64,000 bases of DNA, taken from Euleptes europaea. Taxonomy: Eukaryota > Chordata > Lepidosauria > Squamata > Sphaerodactylidae. Made by a program: the position numbers and the translations under genes. The DNA is taken from the NCBI RefSeq assembly GCF_029931775.1, contig NC_079316.1:64234064-64298063 (forward strand). The letters run 5' to 3'. Positions within the stretch are counted from its first letter, which is position 1. Every line of letters begins with the position of its first letter. The notes under the pieces are model-generated. The model searched no databases and was not told the origin of the DNA. It saw nothing but the letters and a program-made list of their open reading frames with translations. This document shows positions 54,301 to 64,000 of the stretch, piece by piece.

Positions 54301-57300
54301 GAGCAGCCACAGGCAAGACAAACCCACAGTCTTCTCGAGACTACTTCTCACAGAGAAGTTGGAAAACAGCAAGAACTGACTGAAGGATAAAAAGACATAG
54401 TAGCTATGATGAATTAACATATATAAATCCTCGAGGGATTTTGGGGGAACTGAAGCACTTAACTTAATAATCCAACTCAAGGTGGTAAAGTTACAAAAAT
54501 CACGCTTGAGCTAACATAAAATCCCTAACGCGGCTAGCTACCATCTGTTAACATTTCCATCTCCTTCCTCCCTCTCTCCTAAGGGTAGGAAACCATATCC
54601 AACCTGGTGCCTCTAATAAAGCCTCCAAGAACTGAACAAAACAACACCCCCCCCCCCATTGTAACCAGTGTTCTTTAGCAACAGATTCTTCACTGGCTTG
54701 CTTATAAGCAGCCATTCCACTTTGGAAATATAACAGTACAATACAGGCACCAATGGCAGTCACCTTGGATCTTTTTCCCTTTTTTGATTTGCTGACACAT
54801 TGCTCAGTGTAGCCCTATTTTTATTCTCCACTAGGAATCATCAGATTTACTTGTTTATTCACCAAATGCTTGTGTGATTCTAAAGGCCATCTAATTACTT
54901 GTCGCTCAGTAATTCCTCTAATATAGTATTTTTACAATGCTCTTTCAATGTACCTGCTTTCCCCTCCTTTTCCTCCTGTTATTTTTATACCCTTAATAAA
55001 GGTTAACATTCAAATACTCTCTCCCTCACTGTCTGTTTTCCCAAACCCCTTCCCGAGGTATTGCTCAAGCTTGTGCAGACAAAAGGCCACTCGATCTGGG
55101 AGTTTAGAGGTACACTTGTGAAAGAATGTTCATGTGTACCCCCAAGCATTCCAGTTAACACAGTTCAAAAACGGAGATTCCTTGACATGAGTATATTTGC
55201 TCCTGCAAGCAGCATCGCCAGTTTCTTTAACAGCAGTGAAACTGCATGCAATCCAGACACTCTAGAATGAAGAAGGCAACTTTACCAGTTGCCTTGTAGA
55301 GTTCCTTCAGGTGTCCTTCCGGTAATCTTATCTGGTGGACAGTCACATCCACGGTCCCTCCTCCGCTGTCAACCACTATGTAACGGTCACCTGTTAATAC
55401 AAGAGTTATAACAAGGTTCAGCTTGTGTTAGTGCCGAAGAATACAGCTAAAGTTCTCACAGATTATACCTTCAACACGAGTGTCATGAACATCTTCAATG
55501 TTGGTAAGAGCGTGCTGCCAAGAAGAATTTGCGAAGGTTGTGTCATGGCCCAGCCAGGTCCAGGGGACACTGATGACTCCTCTGATGAAGAGCCAGCCAG
55601 CAGCCCTGGCTTCTATACATAGCCAGCAGCTGAGGTGGCACAGGAAGAAGCAGCCCCTGTGGGGCCAGACCCAAACCCACTGCCAGGAACCAGCGCAGCA
55701 ACTCGTCAGCCCTCCAGCTCTCAGCTGGCTGCGGAAAGCCAGCTGCCCGTCTGCTCACCCCCCTCGTCTGGTGACGGTCTCAGGAACGGTGCAGGAAGCG
55801 AACACGTAGGACCTTACAGGATCAGAGACGAAGTGCTTGACTGGCAGCTAGGTACCAACCCAACATGGACAGCAGGGATGAGGTGGCTGGCAGATGCATG
55901 GCATTACAGGCTGCCTGAGTGGCGTGCTGTCGATAAGCAGCTGGAAAGAGCATAGCTGTGTGGAAGCAACACGTCTATCTACTCCTGACCTTGCTGTGAA
56001 CTGTTTGCTCTGTTTGGACCACGGCTTGAACTCTTGGACTTGCCCCTATGAGGTTTGAAACTGTTTGGTGTGTGTGTGTGCTGGGAGATCACGACAGGCT
56101 GATAATGGAGATAACATTCAGAATGCAGCAAGTTAAATCAGCTTTAATCACGAATGTCTGGAGAACGTAATCAGGTGATAAACACAATGATGCATGTTAC
56201 CTGCATACATTACAACTTTTGAAACAAACAGTCAAGAATTAACCTTTACAAGGCTAACATAAGTTAAATCAAGATAAAGTAGACGGAGGGGATTTTCACT
56301 CCTGAAGATGCTATGCTTGTATTCATACCTTAAAACAGTAATGTAATTGATTGTTTCTGGGCAAACAGCGAAAGCCAAATAGCTGCTGACCCCCCTTTCT
56401 GCCTTTTTCCCACTGTTGGTGTCTCTGCCATAGCCTTGGATACAGTCTAGGTTGTGTAGACCTTAGGGACAGGCAGCTAGGATAACATGCAAGCTGAACA
56501 AATTGCCCACTTTGATATCTGCACCTGATCCCTCTTTTAGCCTTAAATGGGCAGCCATCTGCTGCCTTTACACGCCTCAAGGGAAGAAAATGAGGTACGT
56601 GTGTGTGTGGGGGGAGGGGTGGGGGGGTGGGGGGGGTGGGGGGTGGTAACAATAGGGTGGTAAATGGCAGAGAGGGAGAGGAAATGGAGCTTGTTCAAGT
56701 AGAGCAAGGACTACGTTGAATTCTTATTTGCAGGCTGCCTTAGTATTTGGATCTAGATTTCTTGAAACTCAGCACTACAGTAGCATGTGCTTTATAAACA
56801 ACATTCAAAGTTCAGGTTTCTAAGGTCCAACCCCAAATGGGATATTTAGGCCTCAACTACTCTGAGTATCTTAAAAACACCAAGCAATTTTGTATGGTAC
56901 ATACTGTTGCTGGCAACAGAAAACCAGCAAGAGCAAAGATCATTCAGGAAAGGACGCTACCTTCCTCCAGCTCGGACCAGATCTCTCCTATGACATTTTC
57001 AACCAAAAAGGTGCGGCTCTGCCGATTACGCCGTATATGTTCTTTAGCTAGTGAAATGATAGAGAGAAAATGACTAAGTATAAGACAGCATGACAAAACA
57101 GAATGTGTATGCTGCAGGAAGCAAAAGCAAGAACACTGGGAAATGGCAGGAAGTCACAATTTTGTTAAGCAATTCAATCAGTGCATTACTATTTAGCCAT
57201 TATTCAACCCAACTCAAACATGCTCTTAATGCTTACAACCAACAGATTCCAAAAATGCAGGGGGGAAATCCAATCTATGTTGAGATCATTTCTGCTTTTG

Positions 57301-59763
57301 AATTAATTTCTGCCAGCAGAGGGCATACCTGGCAGAGAATAAGAGACTCTAATAATGACATTTGTTTAAATCAAGTTGTATACCTTTACATACACTTTTC
57401 ATGCCCTTAGATCAATATTTAAAATATAATTTTGGTGATCAGAGGGGTCTTAAGAACACAGAGAAATGTTGAGACTAATGAGTCTAATGTTCAAAGGGAA
57501 GAAACTTGTACATTTCATGAAAATCAGACCCATACAAAGCATCTTTGCAAGGGTCTCCGTCTTTGAATCTCTTTGTTATTTTCATTGCTACACTATGGAG
57601 CAAAACATCCCTGTATATATGGCACCTGTGTTTGTTTTGGAGATTACTTTGAAGAAAAACTACACAAACTAAATTATCATGCATAGGTATCAAAATCTTA
57701 AATCAAGCCAAAATACCATCTAGTAACAAATACTTCCTGAAACAACTAATGCAAATGACACTGCTTTTAAATGCTGTGGACTTTGCTAAAAAAAGTGTTG
57801 AATAATAAAGACTGCATATATAATTTGTTACTTCATAAGCAGAGGATTACAAAATCATGTCAAACATCCCTCTCACTCAGATCCTAAGCTAGAAATATAA
57901 AGGTGGCAGAGATGTTGCGTGCAAATGAAGGAACCTTCAATGGGATATGAAAACACTGGGCACAATAACATCCTCATTGCCACAGAGATGACCATTCGAA
58001 GGGCACAAAGAAGCAGGTGACAACAGCTGCAGAAGGCTGATTGTCTCTCAAACCTTGGGGTGTTTTCACATCTGTCTTCTGTTGTGAACAGTGAACAGCC
58101 ACCTTCACGCCTGATGTTGCACTGAATTTTCTGTTTTGGTTCAGGGACTCTCAGGATTGTATCATTATCTCTGTGCTTCACTTCATCAAATGTAGAAAAG
58201 GGGTACAACACTGACTCTAGTAAGGATTTTTTCCCCCAGCAACAGTGACATACTGTGACCATTGTCATGCTATGGAATGAGCACAGCGACATAGTTTTGT
58301 TAATCTAGATCAGGGATAACCAATCAGTGGCTCCCACCCCCCAGACACCTGTCACTATTTTCTCTAACTCCTGCCCTTTCCTTGGTGAGGTGGAAAGGGG
58401 TAAGTGAATCTCTTGTTCCATTTCATCTGGGGCAAAAGGTTGTTTCCCCCATGTCCAGATTAATTTATCTTGAACAAATAGTAGTGCGTCCTAGTCTATC
58501 TACATCTTTATCCCACCCTTTTCCTCAAAGGCTTGAAGCCAGTATGCATGATCCCCCCCTTCCTTATTTTATCCTCACTACAGTTCTGTGAAGTAGATTA
58601 GGCTGAGCTAAAGTGACTGGCCCAAGGTCACCCAGCAAGCTTCCATAGCAGAGTGGGGATTTCAATTTAGGTTTTCCAGATTGTATTCCGTCACTCTAAC
58701 CACTGCATTACACTGGCTCGTATTCAGTGCTTATAGTTATCAATAGAGCTGTTATACCAAACTTAAGGTGTGTTCGAAGCATGCTTTAATAATCTTTTGT
58801 TCACAAAATCAACATGGGTAATGAATGGAAAAAAGGCTGAATGTCCCCTCCGCTCTCCATACTTAGTTTGCAGGAAATTCTCACACTTGTGTATCAAGTA
58901 TCTTTTCCACTTTAGAGACATTGCCATGTTTGCTTCTGCAATCTAGAAGTGCCCCATAAACTAACAATATCTAATGGAACAGCAGAATTCATTTTTTAAT
59001 CAGCCTGATCATTTGAACAGTACAGTGTTTACTTATTCCCAAACGCAGGATAGCTTTCACTCTGGTCCATCTTAACGTTCTTCCACCCACTTCATTAGAA
59101 GGGAGATACCATGGTATGCCACTTCATGAGCGTTTACGCCCTTGCGTTACTGGGAAAAACTGAAATGGCTGGACATGTGTTGTTGCATGCCCCTTCTATA
59201 ACAATCTTAGATGTATATTTACCCTCCAAAAAATCCCTTGAATCTGGAACTTCAGATAAAGTTGCCAGATTCTGTGCAGCTGCCAGAGTCAACCAAGGTA
59301 CAGTATTGATTTAGTGACGCATATTTTATGGACGATTGTATATATATTCTTATAACCACACTGTTAATGTATTTTTTATTCTGCTGGTTCATAACTGCAA
59401 TAAATTTTTGATTGATTGAATACAATAGTTATCACATATTGTATGAGAAATAACACAGGGTAACAGATGGGTGTAAATCTCTGGTCAGTGAGTTTTTTGA
59501 AAAAGATACTTTGCCACAAAAGATTTTGCCAAGAAACTGTGACAAGACAGCTTGAATCAGCTGCATCGATGCCTGGTTAAGTGACCAATACCTGGAGTAA
59601 ATCCAGTGCCGATGGTGTCACTGGGGTTATAACCATTGACAGGCCCTTTGCTGCTTAGGTCTATCATCTGATGAAGGCGGAGCTTCCTGCAATAGATTGA
59701 TGCTGCCTCTGGCTCCAGGGCAATTATCAGTTGCTCAGGATTCTCAGGGGTTGCCATTCCTGC
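47727..59763 (-). CDS. HSPA12A: HSPA12A, last six coding exons (atypical HSP70-family ATPase)
   Basis: HSPA12A is a cytosolic, distantly HSP70-like protein with an actin-like ATPase fold. Exons at 59763-59592, 57047-56961, 55390-55286, 53037-52779, 51900-51797 and 48361-47727 join in one frame and give about 453 residues, matching the C-terminal two thirds of the 675-residue human protein almost residue for residue. Visible motifs are [20 protein letters not shown], the phosphate loop [15 protein letters not shown], and the adenosine motif [15 protein letters not shown]; it ends GIDFLNY as in human. There are no breaks. Upstream exons (human KALEIFAYALQYF to REAAYQ and earlier) are not in the window, so the promoter lies past base 64000. 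Introns hold CR1, a probable solo LTR and MITEs. Confidence 0.97.
48365..49350. other. HSPA12A last intron, right of exon; no feature recognised
   Basis: AT-rich intron DNA with no repeat I recognise. Confidence 0.4.
49355..51110 (-). mobile_element. CR1 LINE, 5'-truncated, with most of reverse transcriptase and 3' UTR
   Basis: The minus strand shows RT blocks in order: [85 protein letters not shown], the catalytic FADDTKLF, then [12 protein letters not shown] and [20 protein letters not shown]. Only two in-frame stops are evident (near 50640 and 50082), so it is fairly young. The 3' UTR ends GCCCATAAGAACGTAAG-like in reverse at about 49355. It lies in an HSPA12A intron, same strand as the gene. 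Confidence 0.93.
49574..50044 (-). pseudogene. C-terminal part of CR1 ORF2
   Basis: It encodes the post-RT region with [20 protein letters not shown] and ends [10 protein letters not shown], the usual CR1 ORF2 end in reptiles. Part of the element above. Confidence 0.9.
51115..51790. other. HSPA12A intron, no feature recognised
   Basis: Between the 5' end of CR1 and the HSPA12A donor. Confidence 0.4.
51797..51900 (-). CDS. HSPA12A: HSPA12A exon ([12 protein letters not shown] block)
   Basis: It encodes [20 protein letters not shown] and [14 protein letters not shown] between acceptor cttgttgcag and donor CTCA|GTAGGT. The phase-1 donor joins to GTGATCTG of the last exon to give Ser-Asp-Leu. 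Confidence 0.95.
52370..52530 (-). mobile_element. TAGGGTTGCCA-family MITE, truncated
   Basis: Reverse copy from GGAGCCTAAGAGGGCGGGGT to GGAGGTTGGCAACCCTA; one end is missing. Confidence 0.75.
52779..53037 (-). CDS. HSPA12A: HSPA12A exon (VDYEFEKLL block)
   Basis: It encodes [80 protein letters not shown] and ALRKS. Acceptor ctgatgcag, donor GCAA|GTAAGT. It is nearly identical to human. Confidence 0.96.
53240..53725. repeat. Worn LINE/SINE-like remnants
   Basis: TATTTATTTTATTAATTCAT with GCTGCCTCTCCAGGGAACC, and GTGGGTAGCCAGTGCTGATC, recall old SINE tails and L2/CR1-type sequence. The calls are weak. Confidence 0.3.
53727..53912 (-). repeat. 5S-rRNA-derived SINE with BovB-like tail
   Basis: In reverse: GATCTCATCAGATCTTGGAA and TTAGAATGGAGACC are 5S-like; the tail GGTCGCTAATCGGCTGCTAC then TTGACAGCACTTT matches a BovB end better than in the other copies. 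Confidence 0.8.
53920..55285. other. HSPA12A intron, no feature recognised
   Basis: A C-run lies near 54646. No repeat or gene recognised. Confidence 0.4.
55286..55390 (-). CDS. HSPA12A: HSPA12A exon (phosphate-binding loop)
   Basis: It encodes [20 protein letters not shown] and [20 protein letters not shown] is the second phosphate motif of the HSP70/actin ATPase fold. Acceptor attaacag, donor ACTG|GTAAAG. Confidence 0.96.
55541..56096 (+). mobile_element. Probable solo LTR (fossil), Ty3/gypsy-like
   Basis: 556 bp bounded by TGTCATGG and CACGACA (the TG...CA ends of an LTR), with flanks GGTTG and GGCTG as a near-perfect 5-bp duplication. No internal genes remain. It has lost coding capacity; moderately old judging by the imperfect flank. 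It lies in an HSPA12A intron. Confidence 0.5.
56100..56960. other. HSPA12A intron with a G-rich microsatellite
   Basis: A GT repeat followed by G-runs at 56597-56647 could form G-quadruplexes. Otherwise no feature. Confidence 0.5.
56961..57047 (-). CDS. HSPA12A: HSPA12A exon (KEHIRRNRQ block)
   Basis: It encodes [20 protein letters not shown] and EIWSELEE between acceptor tttcactag and donor GAAG|GTAGCG. The acceptor at tttcactag is preferred to a nearby AAG because it restores the Ala-Lys-Glu order of human HSPA12A. Confidence 0.95.
57060..58490. other. HSPA12A intron, no feature recognised
   Basis: AT-rich. No repeat or reading frame of note. Confidence 0.4.
58500..58722 (-). repeat. tRNA-derived SINE, type B
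   Basis: Reverse copy: AAAGTGACTGGCCCAAGGTC, then CACCCAGCAAGCTTCCATAG and CACTCTAACCACTGCATTAC form the CORE-like body and tRNA head. Confidence 0.75.
58725..59590. other. HSPA12A intron, no feature recognised
   Basis: No repeat or coding homology seen. Confidence 0.4.
59592..59763 (-). CDS. HSPA12A: HSPA12A exon (EPEAAS block)
   Basis: The acceptor is ctgttcacag and the donor is CCAG|GTATTG. It encodes [40 protein letters not shown] and [17 protein letters not shown]. It enters in phase 0. Confidence 0.96.
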
Positions 59764-59764
59764 C

Positions 59765-60887
59765 TGTGAACAGAGAATCATTGATATGGGGGCATGCATA
59801 AGACGGACCAAGGGGGAAGGGAAATGCAATGCTCAAACAATAAAAGGGCTTTAATCTCTGTCTGCCTTAACAATTAAGTGGTGTTGTTAAAAAAAATACC
59901 TGTTAGCATATGGTAAGTATTTGGGCAGAGGGAAACAAGTCTAATTCATTTTACGGATTTTTAACTGGGATAGAGATGCATGCAGTTTTCTTACTGACGA
60001 AATAGTTGAAATAGGTGCATATGATAAATCAAGGGAAACAATGGTATGATCAACATTGGTATGATCAACATTAAAGTTATCTAGTTTCTAGGCCTCTAGT
60101 TAAGCTTAAGCACACCCATCTTGTACTATATCTGCTCTATGTGTAAGGAAGAAAACGCAATGCCAATCATACACACCAGATGTGGATTGCTGGTTGCATG
60201 GGCAAAACAAAGGTTTGTCTGGACTGCTAAGATATTGCTCAAATTCTCATATATATTTGAACTTACTAGTTTTCAAAACTAAAGAATATCCTGAAAACCA
60301 AGAAAATCCCAAGTATACAACCATGAGGGTTAGAAACTTAGGATACATTCCCATAAAAATGAAACACATGTAAGTTCTGGTCATTGATTTGAGTTTAAAT
60401 GTGCTTGATTCTGACTGGATCATGCCTTTAACTTTAAAAACAAACCCGGAGACTCAGAAGATTCTAACAATAGTGGATTTATTTATTTATTTTCTCACAA
60501 TTGTGTCGTTTGTAAGATTATCATTCCTGTCATTATTTTGTTGAAGAGAGTCTAAATAGAATGCATACTATTCATAAAATGGTATCAGGTAAAGCTGACC
60601 TACTCCTATCTAGCATATCCCGCCCAGGTAGAAATATTGTATTCTTCCGAGATCTTACAGGCAATTCCAACAGCTGAACAGTCTAAGGGTTACTTTACAC
60701 TGTAATGTGCCTGAAGGTTAAAGATAACATGCCAACTGAAGACTACTTTAAAAACTGGTTCAAACAGTAATCATTGCTCTATCTAATAATAAACTGGTTG
60801 GCCCCTGTGTGTATAATGAAAGCCATACAACAGGGCCACCCACATATAAGGCAGGGGTATCTAGCTACTTGGAGCACTTGTTGGTAT
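59765..60887. other. HSPA12A intron upstream of the last visible exon; no feature recognised
   Basis: A 16-bp tandem duplication (GGTATGATCAACATT twice) lies near 60043. Nothing else. Confidence 0.4.
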
Positions 60888-60895
60888 GTAGGAAG

Positions 60896-61102
60896 TAGGG
60901 TTGCCAGGTCCCTCTTGGCCACCAGCAGGAGGTTTTTGGGGTGGAACCTGAGGAGGGTGGGGTTTGGGGAGGGACTTCAATGCCATAGAGTCCAATTGCC
61001 AAAACGGCCATTTTCTCCAGGGGAACTGATCTCTATTGGCTGGAGATCAGTTGTAATAGCAGGAGATCTCCAGCTAGTACCTGGAGGTTGGCAACCCTCC
61101 TA
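60896..61102 (-). mobile_element. TAGGGTTGCCA-family MITE with TSD
   Basis: Full reverse copy, flanked by GTAGGAAG (60888-60895) and GCAGGAAG (61103-61110), 7 of 8 alike. Confidence 0.88.
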
Positions 61103-61569
61103 GCAGGAAGTAAGTAAATTAATCACCACCGCCCTCAAAATTGCCTGCTGAGGACTGAAAATGTTCCACCAAGGATGGATTGCAGCAAAAGGGAGATCAG
61201 CATGCTCAAACACCTGGAAGCTTGGATAAATTCTGGAAGCAAAGATTTTGAGGGGTAGTATCGGATTTCCAAAATGGCTCCCCCCCCCACTCTTCCTTAG
61301 AGGCTCCTGCTTGTGAATTGTCTTCTACTGGTGAGGTGACCAGCCCCCTTGTGAATAATGAAAGCAGCACATTGGGGCTAGCTGCACCCATGAGATTTCT
61401 GCATAATCAGGTAAACCTCTGGCATGCAGAAATTTTAAATAAAACACACAAAAGGTAGGGGAAATCCTCCTCCAACAGACAGACATAAGAATGTGCTGTG
61501 CCATACAATCAAGGCAGCTTGAAAGCAGAGCGCACGCACAAGCTCAGATTCTATCTGGTGACTGTTAAG

Positions 61570-61800
61570 TAGGGTTGCCAGGTACCCACTGGTGGCGGGC
61601 AAACCCCGGTAATGTGCCCCTCTGCCCACCGACCAGCTGAGGGCCGGCGGGCAATCGTGTAAGCGCGCACCAACGCAACACTTCTGGTTTACAACTAGAA
61701 GTGCCACCTCGCGAGGAGCCTTAGACCACTCAAACTAGATCACACATGCCATCTACACAGAAACATTCCACCAAAGGTGAGTGGGGACCTGGCAACCCTA
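61570..61800 (+). mobile_element. Second hAT MITE family with the same ends, perfect TSD
   Basis: 231 bp, ends TAGGGTTGCCAGGT and CTGGCAACCCTA, bounded by CTGTTAAG at 61562-61569 and 61801-61808. The CpG-rich inside (CCGGCGGGCAATCGTG) differs from the common family, so it is a distinct derivative of the same transposase system. Confidence 0.88.
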
Positions 61801-62439
61801 CTGTTAAGCCAAAGGGAAGTAAGCAATTTACAGGTGGCTTCTCTTTGGCTGGGGTGTGGGGTGAATAACTGGAAGTTCCCCAGCTCTTCCTCAATGCTTC
61901 TCCTGCCCAAAGAAAAATGGTAAGAAATTTCCATCTCACCACTGAACTGTAGAGAGGTCACAGCTGAAGAAGCAGGATCCCCCCCCCCCGAGCAAGAGTA
62001 AGACACGCCAAGGCCCTAAACTATGTCAAGTATGAAGCCCCATAGCATCCCTCAAAGCAATTTAGTAATTGTAGTAATTGCTGTTTATTAGAGGCCCCCA
62101 TAATCTGAGAACCAAAACTGTAGCATACTTAGCTTGTGCATAAATCCAGCTCTGATTCCCTCCCCAGTATGTCTCCACAGCTTAGCACCGTGTCAGACTG
62201 TCCCTCAGCACTTCTGCACAAGGAAAATTGTAAAGGCAGTGGAATAAACTGGAATGGAGGAATAAAAAGTTGATTTTTCCCTCCCCTGTTTTTCCTTATG
62301 GGTCACATACTTGTCACTATATCTCAATGGAAACTGGCTAGCCCTAATGTAGATGACAAACAGACATAATGGGACCACCCACAGACAAGATAGGGGTCTC
62401 AAGGGACACCTAGGTATGGAGAAAAATATGACTTCAGAT

Positions 62440-62649
62440 TAGAGTTGCCAACCTTCAGGTAATAGCTGGAGATCTCCTGCTATTACAACTGATTTCCAGC
62501 TGATAAGAGATCAGTTCCTCTGGAGATAATGGCTGCTTTGGCAATTGGGCTCTATGGCATTGAAGTCCCTCCCCTCCCCAAACCCAGCCCTCCTCAGGCT
62601 CTGACCCCAAATCCTCCCGCCGGTGGCAAAGAGGGACCTGGCAATCCTA
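62440..62649 (+). mobile_element. TAGGGTTGCCA-family MITE with TSD
   Basis: It opens TAGAGTTGCCAACC, ends GGCAATCCTA, and is flanked by CTTCAGAT (62432-62439) and CTTTAGAT (62650-62657). Confidence 0.88.
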
Positions 62650-63044
62650 CTTTAGATTAATCAGAAGGAAAATAAACTTTGAAAGCCAATTCTGAGCCTC
62701 ACTGAAAATGCTTCTGAAGAAACAGAATGCTGAGGGCAGCTGAGTGTCAATTAAAGGGGAAAACGGGCAATTAGCCTACTCAAGCCCTTGCCAGCTTGCA
62801 GAATCCTGGAGGGGGAGATTTCCAAACTGCTGATACCTCCTGTGATTCTTCTCAGCCCCCCAGCTTGCTATATCTAACAGTAAAGTAACTGGCCACATTA
62901 TCATGAAAATAGCAAGATGAGGCCACTCGCAGGCAAAATACGGATTTCTACATACACAGGAAACTTCCAAAATATGCAGAAATATATGACTGTTTTATCA
63001 ACCAAGAGCAGCTGGGTGTCACTTAAAGGGACAAGGAGGGGAGG

Positions 63045-63238
63045 TAGGGTTTCCAACCTCTAGGTGGTGGCTTCCCGCTATTACAGAGATCAGTTCACTT
63101 GGAGAAAATGGCCACTTTGGAAGGTGGACTCTATGGCATTATACCCGACTGAAGTCCCTCCCCTCCCCAAACCCTGCCCTTCTCAGGCTCCACCCCCAAA
63201 ATCTCCAGGTTTTCCCCAACACGGAGCTGGCAACCCTA
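63045..63238 (+). mobile_element. TAGGGTTGCCA-family MITE with perfect TSD
   Basis: It is flanked by AGGGGAGG at 63037-63044 and 63239-63246. The arms read TAGGGTTTCCAACC and GGAGCTGGCAACCCTA. Confidence 0.88.
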
Positions 63239-63330
63239 AGGGGAGGGGGAGAAGAAATTAACCCGTGACTCCTCCTCTATGGGAAATGTTTGAGAGGGGG
63301 GGTAGAATTTCCAAATTGTTCCCTCTTCCT

Positions 63331-63402
63331 GCAGTTCTTGTGGGGATCCGGCTTGCAGTTCTTGTGGGGATCCAGCTTGCAGTTCTTGTGGGGCTCCAGC
63401 TT
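63331..63402 (+). repeat. 24-bp tandem repeat, three units
   Basis: The unit begins GCAGTTCTTGTGGGGATCC and ends GGCTT or AGCTT. The 24-bp length keeps all frames open, which explains small repetitive reading frames here; it is not a gene. Confidence 0.9.
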
Positions 63403-63489
63403 GCTGAAAATTTTTCTCTTCCAACACTCTGGTGTCTGTGACTCACCAGAAATAACTTCTAGTGAGTCATACATATGACAGTCCATTTG

Positions 63490-64000
63490 GGGAGTGATTT
63501 AAGGAACGAAACAGCTTTTAATTAGCGATCATTTAGTTCTGTATTGTGATCTACATTAAGGAACACATCTGCACTTTTTATCAGTGTATCATATTGTGTA
63601 ATGTGAAAGAAATGCTGATTGTAAACAGGATTACAGAGAAACAGTAAATAAAAATAAAATAGAAGCTTATTTACATACACAAAACTCATTAGTAACGCCT
63701 CAGCTATTAGTCAGCACTACAGAGCTACCTATCTTTATTTCACCAAAACATATGGCTGCTTCAGGCCCTCCTGATCTAACTATGTTGCATACAACTTTTG
63801 GTAAATGGCGTGCTGGCATGATGTTCGACAAAAAATGGAACACATTCACATCTGTTTACATTTTCAAAGACTACAGTTAGTCTTCTTTTTAAAAGATAGG
63901 CACGGATAGGCAGTTTTAAAAACTGGCATAGATGCCGGTGTTGGGACCTCAGTGGCAGCGCGGCCCTCAGACACTGGCGTGGCCTCCAGCTGGCATTCCT
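63490..64000. other. HSPA12A intron at window edge, no feature recognised
   Basis: No repeat or exon was recognised up to the last base. Confidence 0.4.

Noticed and set aside
55498-55955. Overlapping frames of about 100 codons with acidic and Pro-rich sequence
   Set aside because: They lie in the probable LTR and have no domain. Treated as chance frames in a fossil repeat.
63331-63402. CRISPR-like short repeats
   Set aside because: The units are directly adjacent without spacers, so it is a plain 24-bp tandem repeat in vertebrate DNA.

Overview
The window looks like nuclear DNA of a squamate reptile (lizard or gecko; the species cannot be fixed by eye). The reasons are split vertebrate genes with GT-AG introns, many tRNA-headed SINEs, 5S-rRNA-headed SINEs, CR1 and BovB LINEs, hAT-type miniature transposons and a Penelope-like element. 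No bacterial, plasmid or CRISPR signal was seen.

Three host genes can be assembled exon by exon, and their order matches the human 10q25.3 block pancreatic lipase cluster - C10orf82 - HSPA12A. (1) Plus strand, 2296-15639: the last seven coding exons of a pancreatic-lipase-family gene (PNLIP/PNLIPRP), holding the catalytic Asp and His, the lid and the whole C-terminal PLAT domain; the exons with the nucleophile Ser lie before base 1. (2) Minus strand, 28567-38628: a complete five-exon model of the C10orf82/SPMIP5 orthologue, about 237 residues, with every splice phase agreeing. Its first exon is only 58 coding bases. (3) Minus strand, 47727-59763: the last six coding exons of HSPA12A, an atypical HSP70-family ATPase, with both nucleotide-binding glycine motifs intact; its 5' exons lie beyond base 64000.

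Between and inside these genes: 1-2295 is lipase intron with an 8-bp-TSD hAT MITE next to a 1.34-kb element with long terminal inverted repeats, itself carrying two hairpin MITEs. 2416-15575 holds lipase introns with SINEs and a BovB LINE. 15700-28500 is intergenic, with a repeat-free AT-rich stretch (18.2-20.0 kb), a CpG-rich stretch (20.1-20.6 kb), a minisatellite, and a very young 1.86-kb Penelope-like palindrome inserted into a hAT MITE. 28.5-40.4 kb is C10orf82 plus a CpG-rich candidate promoter. 40.4-47.7 kb is sparse intergenic DNA and probable HSPA12A 3' UTR. 47.7-64 kb is HSPA12A with intronic CR1, a probable solo LTR and several hAT MITEs.

The genes share synteny, not a pathway: a secreted fat-digesting enzyme, a sperm axoneme protein and a cytosolic Hsp70-like ATPase. 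The most unusual object is the Penelope-like palindrome at 23.7-25.6 kb. It has near-identical 0.8-kb arms, a GIY-YIG coding remnant, a perfect 14-bp target duplication and a hammerhead-ribozyme-like fold in the right arm.
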